Assembly: GCA_024102795.1 (NCBI GenBank)
Contig: JAGFJK010000275.1
Location: forward strand, 19,552 to 83,551
DNA length: 64,000 bases
Source: Pirellulaceae bacterium
Lineage (GTDB): Bacteria; Planctomycetota; Planctomycetia; Pirellulales; Pirellulaceae
Reading direction: 5' to 3'
Shown: positions 45,401 through 56,687 of the stretch, in pieces
Layout: each line of letters starts with the position of its first letter
Numbering within the stretch: position 1 is the stretch's first letter
Made by a program: the position numbers and the translations under genes
Notes under the pieces: generated by a model
The model's database searches: none
Told to the model about the DNA's origin: nothing
The model's input: only the letters and a program-made list of their open reading frames with translations

Positions 45401-45779
45401 TGGGCTTCTGACCGATCGCCACCCGTTGATGATTGAACTGCAAGCCCAGTTGCTGCCGGATATGCTCCAACGTCGCTTGCGGCTGCCTGGCGTACGTCAG
45501 CAGCGCCTGCCGGTTTTGAATCTCCTTGACCCGCGGCGTGTAGTTGTAACGCTGGATCCAGGCCGTCAGCAGCTCGCCGACCTTTTCGAACTGCTCGGTG
45601 TTCTGATAATGCAGGCTGTAGTAGTAATAGTAGTCCTCCGTCCCCGGAATCAGTTGTTCCAGCGACCGGGCCCGGTCCTCGGCCAACGCAAAATCCTCGA
45701 CGAAACCGATTTCGCGAGCCTGTGCCGAGGCCGCCAGGCTGCCCAGCAGCACCGCGGCAAGCGTGACCAGACGTTTCAT
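39453..45779 (-). CDS. Giant secreted protein of unknown function with macroglobulin-like regions
   Basis: This 2108-residue protein has a signal peptide (MKRLVTLAAVLLGSLAASAQA). Residues about 20-400 are helical and include a Tyr run (EDYYYYYSLHYQN). Residues about 400-1050 are beta-rich with MG-domain-like repeats (PTNRPIFGADDPVSLDVYVKN; FPALNKPGVYVIDFIGNG). The part up to about 1950 is mainly helical, perhaps TPR-like, and a beta domain closes the protein. No membrane helix is visible after the signal and no thioester motif was seen. The length and MG-like start recall large planctomycete secreted proteins. It may be related in structure to the alpha-2-macroglobulin-fusion protein encoded at 50993-55765. 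I do not recognise its function. Confidence 0.7.
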   Translation of the reverse strand: MKRLVTLAAVLLGSLAASAQAREIGFVEDFALAEDRARSLEQLIPGTEDYYYYYSLHYQNTEQFEKVGELLTAWIQRYNYTPRVKEIQNRQALLTYARQPQATLEHIRQQLGLQFNHQRVAIGQKPNLPTALDLGRLTRQRLTADALARHKNLNGFEDSALDWLVATELNAERRRHLVERLQRPDYDNLPKLVVDDLNTQFSRGFGSAAIHGQLLPPQLEECLKLKPELLNEANFVNTYLSKLRPSDDADWRNDPQQQLDYLERLWAFVSRLGPVHNSLKAHVLYRRLAFDRSQGLHDKPRFMAYIQLPRNVGYINPQFMQKEENRRFPADLNQDFNAQTQFPAVGNDEPLVRAYLHHFFLTETTYDPYLPYINDTFLKHNFAEAKIVNGLGDAERWFSLLPPAQYQALKDRVDLDFAPTNRPIFGADDPVSLDVYVKNVRSLIIKVYEVNAQNYYRQELREVNTDINLDGLVANQEQTVTLEDPPLRRVRRHYDFPALNKPGVYVIDFIGNGQSSRAVIRKGKLRHLVRTTTAGQEFTVLDDANRKLPDARLWLAGREYTADQDGTILVPYSNEPGRQPVVLSHGGFSSLGWFQHEPESYQLRAGIYVDRESLLQRAKAQVVVRPSLLLNGTPITLSVLEDVRLTLTSVDLDGVSTTKEVDKFELFENRDSFYEFQVPPRLAQITFQLRAKVKNLSQAQQQDLGVAETFSLNEIDRTDKIDDLHLAWIDGQYVVEVLGKTGEVRRDRPVNFSFKHRDFTEAVNVSLQSDQAGRILLGPLADVALVTATTAEGVSHAWPLGRNEDRCVYPQTLHGVAGEAVQLPFMRNQPQPERAELSLLELRGNTFVADRFEAMAIQNGLLELGGLPPGDYDLLLKRGGQRIRVRLTAGERREGYVLGAYRQLEDRGGAPLQIVSLGSQEDQVVVQLRNAGQFARVHVLATRFQPEYSVFELLSRVGDAEPRLQWSPRFESLFVEGRNIGDEFRYIIDRRYATRFPGNMLTRPGLLLNPWAIRKTESTRQEALEGDAYFAQPQSPPAEAAAGADRGGGGAAQAGNFSNLDFLAGTSAVLLNLIPDENGRVTVDKAALGDHQHLHVVAVDPRSTVYRTVSVAEQATEFQDLRLLVGLDPQQHFTQQKQISVVGGGQPLTLRDITTSRFEVYDSLARVYGLYMTLSGDAHLAEFGFLLNWPQMDAAEKQTLYSKYACHELNFFLYKRDPEFFQQVVAPYLANKLHKTFLDRCLLGEDLQEYLRPWNHQQLNTVERILLAQRVAGETDYTSRQVRHLFDMIPPDLDRFNLLFNTALQGRALDTSDQFGLQDARNAALAESLLEQRKLSMEAGRPLAELKRDAKGKAESAERLQAMTREADALAAAPPKPGMAGARARQAGEKELEMANGARDKAYFKKDAERRSNVEQLYRKLDKTEEWVENNYYKLPIDQQNADLVQVNAFWLDYAQHDPRQPFFSVNLAESSRNFTEMMFALALLDLPFQAGEHKSEFEKQRMTLTAGSPLVVFHEEIKPADDVAEQTPILVSQNFFRHNDRYRFVNNERVDKYVTDEFLVHTVYGCQIVVTNPTSARQKLDLLLQIPVGALPVLNGRATNSVHVDLQPFNTQTLEYHFYFPQDGEFPHYPVHVSKNEQLLAHAAPVVLKVVEELSRIDRESWEYVSQNGTGEDVINYLKVNNPYRIDLAMIAFRMQDAEYFASLTELLARQHVYSDVLWSYGIKHNAVPQIREYLRHQDAFVQQCGSWLDSPLLTIDPVERKAYEQMEYSPLVNARAHQLGRRRQILNDRLFEQYHRLLAILSCRRALDDEELMSVTYYLLLQDRIEEAMHFFARVNPDQLATRMQYDYFTAYLDFFNAQPEVAAGIVARYEQHPVDRWRNAFANVRGQLDEIQGKGLELVDPDDRTQRQTQLAASQPAFDFEVEAGAVRISYKNLDQVRVNYYLMDIELLFSRNPFVQQFAGQFSFIRPNATQEVKLPAEGESLTFPLPEELHNKNVLVEIQGGGLIRNRAYYSNSMAVQLVENYGQLQVTSSNPGRPLAKVYVKAYAQMQDGSVQFYRDGYTDLRGRFDYSSLNTNELEFVQKFSLLILSDEHGAVVREAQPPKR

Positions 45780-45923
45780 GGGGAGGATCCTTCTGCTGGC
45801 TGGGAAAAAGCTGAAGCGCCGCGGGAAGCCACAATGTACCCGGGCGCCTTTACCAATCTAGGGTATGCGCAAGGCACTCGCGAGCATTCGACGACTCGCC
45901 CGCCCGCAAAGTTCCCCGGACCG

Positions 45924-45954
45924 GAAAAAATAATCCGGCCGACCCGAAACGGGT
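45924..45954 (-). terminator. Possible terminator of the MFS gene
   Basis: On the minus strand a short stem (ACCCG-ttt-CGGGT, 45942-45954) is followed about 10 bp later by a T-rich run (A6TAA on the plus strand, 45925-45933). An overlapping CCGGA...TCCGG inverted repeat brackets the run. The spacing is not classical, so this is weak. Confidence 0.3.
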
Positions 45955-45984
45955 GGCCACATGTCGCCGCGGGGGTGAACCGGC

Positions 45985-47283
45985 TTACGGACCAGACTTG
46001 ACCGTGATCAAGGGACGGGACGAATTGATCAGCAGCCAGACCAACCCGGACACGACGTAGATGCCCGCAATGGTCAGAAACAACCAGTTCCAACCCGCCC
46101 GCTCGATGATCCAACCCAGGATCGGCCCCGCGGCAAACCCGCCCAGCGAACCGGCCATGTTGACCGTGCCGAAAACGCTGCCCGCCGCCGGGCCGCCGAT
46201 GTCGGTGACGGTCCCCCAAACGGTTGGCTGGGACCAGTCGGTAAAGAACTTGGCGGCCGCGATCACCACCATCATCATCCGCCCGTCCTCGAAACCCAGG
46301 CTGTAAACCACCAGGCCGGCCGAGACCAGCTTGCCGCTTACGCCCACCAATCGCCGAGCCCACTTCGGGCCGCCAACATACCGCATCAGCCGGTCGTTCA
46401 AGACACCGGCCACCATGCCACCCAACGCGCCCCCAATCAGCGGCAGGCTGGCGAACACGCCCATCGCCTCCTTGCTGAGCCCCTTGGCCTCCTCCAGGAA
46501 AATCGGGATCCAGTTCACAAACAACATGTCCGCAAAGGCGCTCGTGAAGATATGCAGCAGCAGAAATCCGTAACTGACCCAGGCCAGCGTGTCGCGCGAG
46601 TAGACGATCGGTGCCTTGGTTCCGGCCGCCGGAGTCTGTTCGCCAATCAGATCCCGCTCGGCCTGATTCGCCCAGGGATGCTCGGCCGGCGAATTGCGAA
46701 ACAGCAAGCAAAACGCCACCGCGAACAGCAGCCCCACGCCGGCCAGCAGCAACAGGGCCACTCGCCAGGACAGGCCGCACCAGCCAAGTAGCAAGGTGCT
46801 GATCACCAGCGGCGCGCAGGCTCCACCCAAACGGCCGGCAAACGACGCCACGAAACCCTGCACCGTGGTCCGCACGGAATACGGAAACCAGCTCTTCGTC
46901 ACCTTGCCCAGGTTGGGATAGGCCCCCGCCTGAGCCACGCCAAACAGGATCCGAATCCCGACCAGCGACCAGAATCCTCGCCCCAGGACCATGGCGCCCA
47001 CCAGCAGGGACCAGCCCGCGATGATCACGGTCAGCACCAGGGCCGGTCCCAGCAGGTCTCCGGCCAATCCGCCCGGCACCTGGAACGTGGCGTACGAAAA
47101 GGCGAATGCCGAATCCAGCCAACCCAACTGATCCTTGGTGAACTCGAATTCGTCCTGCACATCCTTCTTGATGACGCCCCACGAGTAGCGGTGCAGGTAC
47201 AACAGCCAACTGGTCGCACAGGCCAGCGCGAACACCAGCCAGCGGACGCGAGTTGGTTGGGCCGGATCTGGCTGCTGAGTCAC
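45985..47283 (-). CDS. MFS transporter (anion:cation symporter-like)
   Basis: This 432-residue protein has twelve predicted membrane helices. Typical MFS features are FALACATSWLLYLHRYSWGVIKKDV at its start (split over helix 1) and the loop motif DLLGPALVLTVIIAGWSL. It resembles the ACS group (ExuT/GudP-like transporters of sugar acids). I chose the GTG at 47283, which has GGGAG upstream on the minus strand; an ATG at 47346 would add 21 residues without a ribosome binding site. The neighbouring cluster with a Hyi-like isomerase and an enolase-family protein makes a sugar-acid substrate possible, but this is inference. Confidence 0.85.
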   Translation of the reverse strand: MTQQPDPAQPTRVRWLVFALACATSWLLYLHRYSWGVIKKDVQDEFEFTKDQLGWLDSAFAFSYATFQVPGGLAGDLLGPALVLTVIIAGWSLLVGAMVLGRGFWSLVGIRILFGVAQAGAYPNLGKVTKSWFPYSVRTTVQGFVASFAGRLGGACAPLVISTLLLGWCGLSWRVALLLLAGVGLLFAVAFCLLFRNSPAEHPWANQAERDLIGEQTPAAGTKAPIVYSRDTLAWVSYGFLLLHIFTSAFADMLFVNWIPIFLEEAKGLSKEAMGVFASLPLIGGALGGMVAGVLNDRLMRYVGGPKWARRLVGVSGKLVSAGLVVYSLGFEDGRMMMVVIAAAKFFTDWSQPTVWGTVTDIGGPAAGSVFGTVNMAGSLGGFAAGPILGWIIERAGWNWLFLTIAGIYVVSGLVWLLINSSRPLITVKSGP

Positions 47284-47480
47284 TCGACCACGTCTCCCGG
47301 TGCCAAGGTTCGCCGCGCGCCGAGCGGCCTGGTGGGTGGCGGTCATTCTAGGGTCGCGGCGCGGCGGCTGCCAGCATCGGGCGGATTTGACCTGCCAGCC
47401 CGCTTGAAGCAAACTGCCAGAATGCCGCTGGCGGGCCAACCGCCCCGAACAGTCCGCGCGATGCCTACGAGGAGACGCCG

Positions 47481-50756
<3,276 letters not shown>

Positions 50757-50792
50757 CTGCCGTTGTCGCCTTTGTCGCCTTTCACTCCGCCT

Positions 50793-50992
50793 TTGTCGCC
50801 TTTCGCTCCGCGAAAGCAGCGTGCGTGAGGACCAGCTTTCCACTGGAAACAGATCTACCGAGCTGCCCGCTACTTTCGCGGAGCGAAAGGCGACTATCAC
50901 GCTACTTTCGCGGAGCGAAAGGCGACTATCACGCTACTCTCGCGGAGCGAAAGGCGACTATCACGCTACTTTCGCGGAGCGAAAGGCGACTA
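50793..50992. repeat. REP composite (104 bp) followed by a tandem array with 32-bp period
   Basis: A forward copy at 50793-50821 and an inverted copy at 50868-50896 make a 104-bp composite. Inverted copies repeat at 50900, 50932 and 50964, so the inverted array has a 32-bp period. The stop TGA of the A2M fusion gene (minus strand, 50993-50995) begins directly after the last copy. Truncated forward units lie before 50793. The cluster separates convergent genes. Confidence 0.9.
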
Positions 50993-53900
50993 TCACGCCT
51001 CGCGCACTTCCAGCTCCGCCGAGCCGCCGCGGCCGCGGCGGGCCGGATTGTAATACTCGTACGCCTCCGCCGCTGGCACCGACACCTTCACAGGCATCGT
51101 GGCTCGCAGACGGTAACGCAGTTCGAGCGACGCGCCGGCGTCCAACCGCCGCAAGTACACGATCACTTGCCGCGGCGTGATCTGGTAACGGGCAATCCGC
51201 TCCGCACCCACCAGCTCGTCGAACTCCTCAGCCTCCGCGCGGAAACCTGGCGGCACGGGCAGATCCAGCATCACCATCGGGGCCGCTTCGGCCAAGTTGT
51301 TCGTCACGACGGCCGTCGCCGTCAGCCGTTCGTCCACCGCCAGTCGCTGGCGGTCGTATTGCAAGCTGATCGATAGCGGCGCTTGCTCGGCGGGCACTTC
51401 CGGCACGTCCCGATAATAGCGAAACGCGACGTGATAGCCGCTGCCGCTGCCCGTCGCGTCGCGGAGCAGCAACGGGTGGCTGCCCGGCGCGAGTGCTGGC
51501 AACTCCACGCGCTGCACCACTCCCAACTGGTCCGGCGTGACCTCGATCGAGCGGACAGTCTGGCCGTCCAGCAGCACTTCGTAGCTGCGCGAGTCGCCAG
51601 GCAACTGCGAGCCGCTGCCTTGCAGCAGCGCCTTGAGCGCCAGGACCGTGGCCTGCGTGGAATGCCAGGTGCCGGCGGCATCCTGGTGAGCGACCAGCCA
51701 GTGGAGCGCGCCGCGAACCAGGTCGGCGTAGCGGTTCACTTGCAGCAAGGCCAGCGTCGCCATGGCGGTCGCTTCGACATCGCCGGCCGGCCCCGAACCG
51801 AAGAACATCGTGCGTCCGCCCTCGCCCTGGCTCCACCAGATCTGATTCTGCTGCTCGTCGACCTGCTTCAACTGATCCAGTCGAGCGACATAGGCGTCCA
51901 GGCTGGGATGCCGCGGATCCATTGCGGCCAGCGCGCTGAGCAACAAGGCCACCAGATAGGGATCGTTGATCGAGCGGGGATCGCGGGCCAGCAGGAAGTC
52001 AAGCGTGCGCTGGTCGTCGGGACCGGCGGGTCCGGCGGAGAATACCGACCAGGCCACGTACGCCGTGGTACCTAGCGCCGCGTCTTCATCGCTGGTCCGG
52101 CCCGCGGCAAAGCGATCGCTGCCGGACCACGAACCGTCGGCGGCGCGCTGGTCGAGCAACCAGCGGCGAGTGCGCTGGACAACATCGGGATCCACATCGT
52201 GTACTTGAGCCATGTCATGGAACTCCAGCAATCCATACGCCGTCAGCGCCTCGTCGGCCGGCGGTCGGCCGTACCAGTCGAAGCCGCCTCCCGGCACCTC
52301 GAAACTCAACAGCCGCTGGTAGCCGACATGAATGTACTGCCGAGCCCTGGCTTCAATCTCCGGCGCCGCCAGGCCCGTCGATCGGAGATACTGCAAGGCG
52401 AGCACGTTGGGATAGGTGGTGGAAGAAGTCTGTTCGAAACATCCGTGCGGCATGCGAAGAATCGCATCCAGCCCCTCGACCACCTGGCTGAAGCTGGACG
52501 AATGCAGCGTGACCACGGCCGTCGCGCTGCCCGGCACCACGTCGTCGGGCACGTCGAGCTGCAGTTCCAGCGGCTGGCTCAAGCGGCCGCTATGAACCTG
52601 CTCGGTCCGCTGTCCATTCGGCACGACTTCCACTTCACGGCGGACCGCATCCGCCACTTCGCCGCCGCGGGCCGAGACCTCCAGGCGATGCCGTCCAACT
52701 TGCAACGCCCGCAGGGGAAAACGCACACTGCGGACTTCGCCCGGCTGGAGCCGTAGCGTGCGTTTGCTTGTCACCGCCGCTTGCTCGTCCTCTTGCGCGG
52801 CGCCAGCGGCGGCTCCTTCCTCGCCCGCCGTTGGCAGCAGTTCGAACCAGTCGTCCCGCACCAGTTCGATCTCCACTTCCTGCGGCTCGTCCAGATAGTT
52901 GTACACCACGACCGGCACCGCGACTTCGTCGTGGCGCGTCAAGGCGACTGGCAGATCCAGGTCGACGAAGAAGGGCTGAAACACACGGATTGGAAACCGG
53001 GCGCCACCCAGTTGGCCTTGCGCCGAAACGGCACTGGTCGTCAGCCGCCAGGTCGTGATCGAATCGGCCAGGTCGAACTCCAGCTCGGCCAGGCCCGCGT
53101 CGTTGGTGATCAACTCCGGACGCCAAAGCAGCGTTTCCGGGAAATTCTCGCGGAGCTTGGGAGCCGCGGCACCGCTACCGCCCAACATCACGGCGCCCTC
53201 GGACATTTCGAAAGCCGGCGCCGCGGCTCCGTCCGTCGGCGCCATCATGCCGACCATGGGCGAGAGCAGCAACAGCGGGACCACCAGGAAGATCGTCAGA
53301 CCACATCCGACAGCGGACAGGACGGCGCACAGCACCGGCTTGAAGTAGGCCAGCGCCGCGAGCAATAACAAGATCAGCACTCCAGCCGCCACCGTCCACG
53401 CCGAACTCATCCACTCCAGCCGCTGCCTGCGCAACTGGGCCACGCGGCTGGCCTTTTCTGGAAAGCTGTTGGCCCACAGCGTATGCGGCTGAGACAGCTC
53501 GTCTTCGTATTCCGCGCGAGCGGCCGCCGGACGCCAGTAAGTATTGCCGGGACCTCCAGCCAGCGTCCGCCCCTCGGCCAGACGCACCGGCACCACGCTC
53601 GTGCCGCGTGCCGCGTGCCCGGTGCGGGCAAAGAGGGCCCGCTCCAAACGCCGCTGCTGTTCGGGCGGCACGTCCAGGTCGTCAAACGGCGACCAGTTGT
53701 AAACCGTAGCAAAGCTTTGCAGCAACCGGTCTTCCAGCAGGAAAAACGACCGCTCCTGGCCCGGCTGCTGGTCGAGCACCGAGAAGACCGCTTCGTCCAC
53801 GGCCGCCAGGCTGATCGCGCCCGGTACCGGAGTGCCTGCGGCGTCAGTAAGTTTCAGTTGCAGGCGGGCGTGCTGGCCCGGCCGATACGTGTCGGAGTCC

Positions 53901-55765
53901 AGTTGCGCGGTGATTTGCAAGTCGCTGGCGCGCCGAGCGAACACCAGCCGCGACTTGCGCACCGCCACCCCGTCGCGTCCAAAACGGAAGGCCACCAACT
54001 GCAATGCTCCGAACAGCTCCGCCGGCAGATCCACCGCCACTTCGCCTCGCCCGTCCGTCACTTCGATCAGGCGGCTGAGCACGGTCTGGCCGTCGCGCAG
54101 CACGTCGACAAACACAGGTTCCACGCCGCCGCCGCGAACGGTCAGGTGCATCGTTTCACCGCTGCGGTAGACGGCCCGATCCGTGAGGAACAGAAAGTCG
54201 TCGGCCGCGCGGCTGGCCGCCAGCAGAACCTGCCGCCGCACGCTCTGGCCCTGCGAATCACGAGCCTCCAGGTCGAGCGTCACCTGGTCGTGCTGCGGAG
54301 TGATCTCGAACGCGGCGATCCCCAGCGAATCCGTCCGTAGTTCGTCGTCGATCCCGGCCACGCGCACGTCCACCTCGGCCGGCCGGCCGTCGGGATACAG
54401 GGCCTGGACAAACACCTCATTGGGAATTCCCACCACCAGCGTCCCCGCGGCGGGAACCACGCCCAGCACCAGCGGCTCGCTGGCGACCCGCGCCGTCACC
54501 TGCACGACCTCCGTTTGCCCGGCCGTGTCGGTCACCTCGACCAGCAGCGGCGCGCGAGCCACACCGGACTCCTGGGGCAAGCCGGCCAGCACGCCTGGCA
54601 TGGGAACCGCCAACGTGCAGCGGCCGTCGTTGTCCGTGTTGCCCCGCACGGGCTCGGCCAGCAGAGGCTGACGCACTTCGTCCAATACCTGCACCTGTAC
54701 CTCGCCGCCGGCCACCGGCTGACCGAAAAAGTAATCCGACGACACGCCGACCTGAATCGTCTCACCCGGCAGGTAGAACGGCTTGTCGAGCTGGGCCTGC
54801 AACTTGAACTTGGGCAGCACGTACTTTTCGACCTTTACCGTCCGCTCGCTCGTCGTCTGGCCGATCCGGCAAACCACCTGATACGGCCCCTCCAGAATCT
54901 CGTTCCCCAGCAGGCAATCCGTGTGACTGATGCCGAACCGGCTGCTGGACTGCTGCCGACGAACAATGACGTTGCCTCGCGGATCGAGCACCTCGAACTG
55001 CACAGGCTGCTCGTCGATCGGAAGCAAGTCGGGCTGCCGCAGCGCGAGCGCCCGGATGTGGATCGTCTGGCCCGGCTGATAGACCGGCTTGTCGGTGGTC
55101 AGCATCAGCTTCCAGTCACGCCGCAAGCGGATCGAGCGTTGGAGCTGTTCCTGCGTGCCGTTGGGAGCCGCGATCAGCCGCAGTTGGTAGTTGCCTTCCT
55201 CCCAGTCGGGCAAGTTCAGCTCGGCAACCTCCGACCCGTCGTCGCCGGTCTGGATGCTGGCCAGGCGGAGCGAACTGCCGTTGCGACTGTCGAGCAGTTC
55301 AATGGTGACCGGCGCGCCGGCGACTGGCTGCCCGCTGTGTCGATCAAATACGCCCACTCGCAGTTGCGCCTGAGTGCCGGCCCGCAGCGATTCCTGCCCC
55401 AGGATTCTCAGGTCGTACGGCGTGGGACGCAGATTCCAATACCAGGCGTGCAGGCTGCCCAGGATCAGCAACGTGGCCGCCGTGGCCAGCGCCGTCCCGC
55501 GCGACCACCACCACCAGACCTGCTCGCGGCGGTGAACTCGCCGAGCGACCCGGTCGACGGTCTTGTCCACCAACTGCTGGGCAGCCTCCACCGGCGGCAG
55601 CGCCCGCATCGCGGCCAGCCGCTGGCGAGCCGCTTCGAGCGCCGCGGCACACGCGGCACATGCCTGGCAGTGAGCCGACACCCGCTCGGCCTCCGCCTCG
55701 GACAGCAAGTCGTGAACGTAGTCGTCCACCAGATCCACAACGTGCGGCTGGGGTTGGTCGTGCAT
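50993..55765 (-). CDS. Anti-sigma zinc-finger domain fused to a thioester alpha-2-macroglobulin
   Basis: This protein has 1590 residues. Residues 1-80 form an anti-sigma domain with the zinc motif His32-x3-Cys36-x2-Cys39 (SAHCQACAACAA). A membrane helix follows (about 90-111). Residues 112-785 are extracytoplasmic macroglobulin domains (TTDKPVYQPGQTIHIRA, LDKPFYLPGETIQVGV). Two more helices lie at about 790-840. The A2M domain starts near 875 (ETLLWRPELITNDAGLAELE), and the thioester motif GCFEQ is at 1108-1112, followed by an alpha/alpha-toroid thioester domain. The ECF sigma gene lies upstream on the same strand. Macroglobulins trap proteases after cleavage, so protease attack outside could release the sigma factor. 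That mechanism is inference. Confidence 0.9.
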   Translation of the reverse strand: MHDQPQPHVVDLVDDYVHDLLSEAEAERVSAHCQACAACAAALEAARQRLAAMRALPPVEAAQQLVDKTVDRVARRVHRREQVWWWWSRGTALATAATLLILGSLHAWYWNLRPTPYDLRILGQESLRAGTQAQLRVGVFDRHSGQPVAGAPVTIELLDSRNGSSLRLASIQTGDDGSEVAELNLPDWEEGNYQLRLIAAPNGTQEQLQRSIRLRRDWKLMLTTDKPVYQPGQTIHIRALALRQPDLLPIDEQPVQFEVLDPRGNVIVRRQQSSSRFGISHTDCLLGNEILEGPYQVVCRIGQTTSERTVKVEKYVLPKFKLQAQLDKPFYLPGETIQVGVSSDYFFGQPVAGGEVQVQVLDEVRQPLLAEPVRGNTDNDGRCTLAVPMPGVLAGLPQESGVARAPLLVEVTDTAGQTEVVQVTARVASEPLVLGVVPAAGTLVVGIPNEVFVQALYPDGRPAEVDVRVAGIDDELRTDSLGIAAFEITPQHDQVTLDLEARDSQGQSVRRQVLLAASRAADDFLFLTDRAVYRSGETMHLTVRGGGVEPVFVDVLRDGQTVLSRLIEVTDGRGEVAVDLPAELFGALQLVAFRFGRDGVAVRKSRLVFARRASDLQITAQLDSDTYRPGQHARLQLKLTDAAGTPVPGAISLAAVDEAVFSVLDQQPGQERSFFLLEDRLLQSFATVYNWSPFDDLDVPPEQQRRLERALFARTGHAARGTSVVPVRLAEGRTLAGGPGNTYWRPAAARAEYEDELSQPHTLWANSFPEKASRVAQLRRQRLEWMSSAWTVAAGVLILLLLAALAYFKPVLCAVLSAVGCGLTIFLVVPLLLLSPMVGMMAPTDGAAAPAFEMSEGAVMLGGSGAAAPKLRENFPETLLWRPELITNDAGLAELEFDLADSITTWRLTTSAVSAQGQLGGARFPIRVFQPFFVDLDLPVALTRHDEVAVPVVVYNYLDEPQEVEIELVRDDWFELLPTAGEEGAAAGAAQEDEQAAVTSKRTLRLQPGEVRSVRFPLRALQVGRHRLEVSARGGEVADAVRREVEVVPNGQRTEQVHSGRLSQPLELQLDVPDDVVPGSATAVVTLHSSSFSQVVEGLDAILRMPHGCFEQTSSTTYPNVLALQYLRSTGLAAPEIEARARQYIHVGYQRLLSFEVPGGGFDWYGRPPADEALTAYGLLEFHDMAQVHDVDPDVVQRTRRWLLDQRAADGSWSGSDRFAAGRTSDEDAALGTTAYVAWSVFSAGPAGPDDQRTLDFLLARDPRSINDPYLVALLLSALAAMDPRHPSLDAYVARLDQLKQVDEQQNQIWWSQGEGGRTMFFGSGPAGDVEATAMATLALLQVNRYADLVRGALHWLVAHQDAAGTWHSTQATVLALKALLQGSGSQLPGDSRSYEVLLDGQTVRSIEVTPDQLGVVQRVELPALAPGSHPLLLRDATGSGSGYHVAFRYYRDVPEVPAEQAPLSISLQYDRQRLAVDERLTATAVVTNNLAEAAPMVMLDLPVPPGFRAEAEEFDELVGAERIARYQITPRQVIVYLRRLDAGASLELRYRLRATMPVKVSVPAAEAYEYYNPARRGRGGSAELEVREA

Positions 55766-55802
55766 GGTTATGATCGCTCGTTCATTTCAAGTTCTGGTGC
55801 CA

Positions 55803-55935
55803 TAGTCGCCTTTCGCTCCGCGAAAGTAGCGTTTGTCGCCTTTCGCTCCGCGAAAGTAGCGTGCGCCGAGTTTGTCCCTGCAATTAAAGCGTGATACAGC
55901 CCCTGGCGCTACTTTCGCGGAGCGAAAGGCGACTA
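55803..55935. repeat. REP copies and a 103-bp composite between ECF sigma and anti-sigma genes
   Basis: Forward copies lie at 55803-55831 and 55833-55861 and an inverted copy at 55907-55935. The second and third form a composite of exactly 103 bp. The terminal CTA of the inverted copy (55933-55935) is the TAG stop of the ECF sigma gene on the minus strand. Everything transcribed from sigma into anti-sigma must cross this structure. Confidence 0.9.
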
Positions 55936-56493
55936 TGTTTTCCAATCGGCTTCCAGCCAGCCGCGCAGAGCAGCCAGGCCGTGATGCATGTGGCTGCGGA
56001 CCGTGGCGTCGGTGCAGCCCAGCACCTCGGCGATCTCGCCATACGACATGCCGTTCCAGATCCGCAGCACCACCACGCTCCGCTGGCGAGCCGGCAGACG
56101 CTCGACCGCGGCCGACACTTGCCGAGCGGTCTCGGTGGCCATCGCCGCCTCGACTGGCGAGCGCCCCGCTGAAGGTGCGTCGAATTGCTCCCCGCCTGCG
56201 AGCGAAACGGTGGCCAGCCGACGCCGCCGGTAGTCCGTCCGGCAATGATTGGCCGCGATCGCAAACAGCCAGGAGCGGAAACTGCGCGGGAACCGATACT
56301 GCTTCCGCTTCGTCCAGACCCGCAGAAACACTTCCTGGAACAGCTCCTCGCTGCGATGCTCGTCACCCACCATCCGCCGAATGAACGTCAGTAGCGGACT
56401 GGCGTAACGCCGCACCAGCGGTGCCAGGTACTGCCGGTTCCCCAGCGCGACCTGGGCCATTAGCCATTCGTCCGCGTCGTGACTGACTTCCAT
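55933..56493 (-). CDS. ECF sigma factor paired with the macroglobulin anti-sigma protein
   Basis: This 186-residue protein has region 2 (GDEHRSEELFQEVFLRVWTKRKQYRF split by a short loop; FRSWLFAIAANHCRTDYRRRR) and region 4 (NGMSYGEIAEVLGCTDATVRSHMHHGL). It recruits RNA polymerase for extracytoplasmic responses. The gene ends at a TAG supplied by an REP copy and lies 167 bp before the anti-sigma/macroglobulin gene on the same strand. Cognate sigma/anti-sigma pairing is the usual meaning of this arrangement. No binding motif for its own promoter could be identified. Confidence 0.93.
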   Translation of the reverse strand: MEVSHDADEWLMAQVALGNRQYLAPLVRRYASPLLTFIRRMVGDEHRSEELFQEVFLRVWTKRKQYRFPRSFRSWLFAIAANHCRTDYRRRRLATVSLAGGEQFDAPSAGRSPVEAAMATETARQVSAAVERLPARQRSVVVLRIWNGMSYGEIAEVLGCTDATVRSHMHHGLAALRGWLEADWKT

Positions 56494-56687
56494 CGGGGCT
56501 CCCCAGCGGTTCTCTTATCTGTACGCGCGGACCCGGAAATGTGTGGAAGGAAATGTGAGCTATCAGTGTAGCCGTTCGCGAACGATCCGCCGGGCAAGCC
56601 GGCGTCAGTTATCTGTCTTCACGGATCGTAACCGTTCACGGCGTTTCGTCACGCAGATAGGCGACAAGAATTCAATCGATCACTTCT

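Noticed and set aside
42384..46001. Very long open frame (over 1200 codons) on the plus strand
   Set aside because: It is antisense to the 2108-residue secreted protein, has His/Gln/Arg-rich translation without domains, and arises from high GC content and codon bias.
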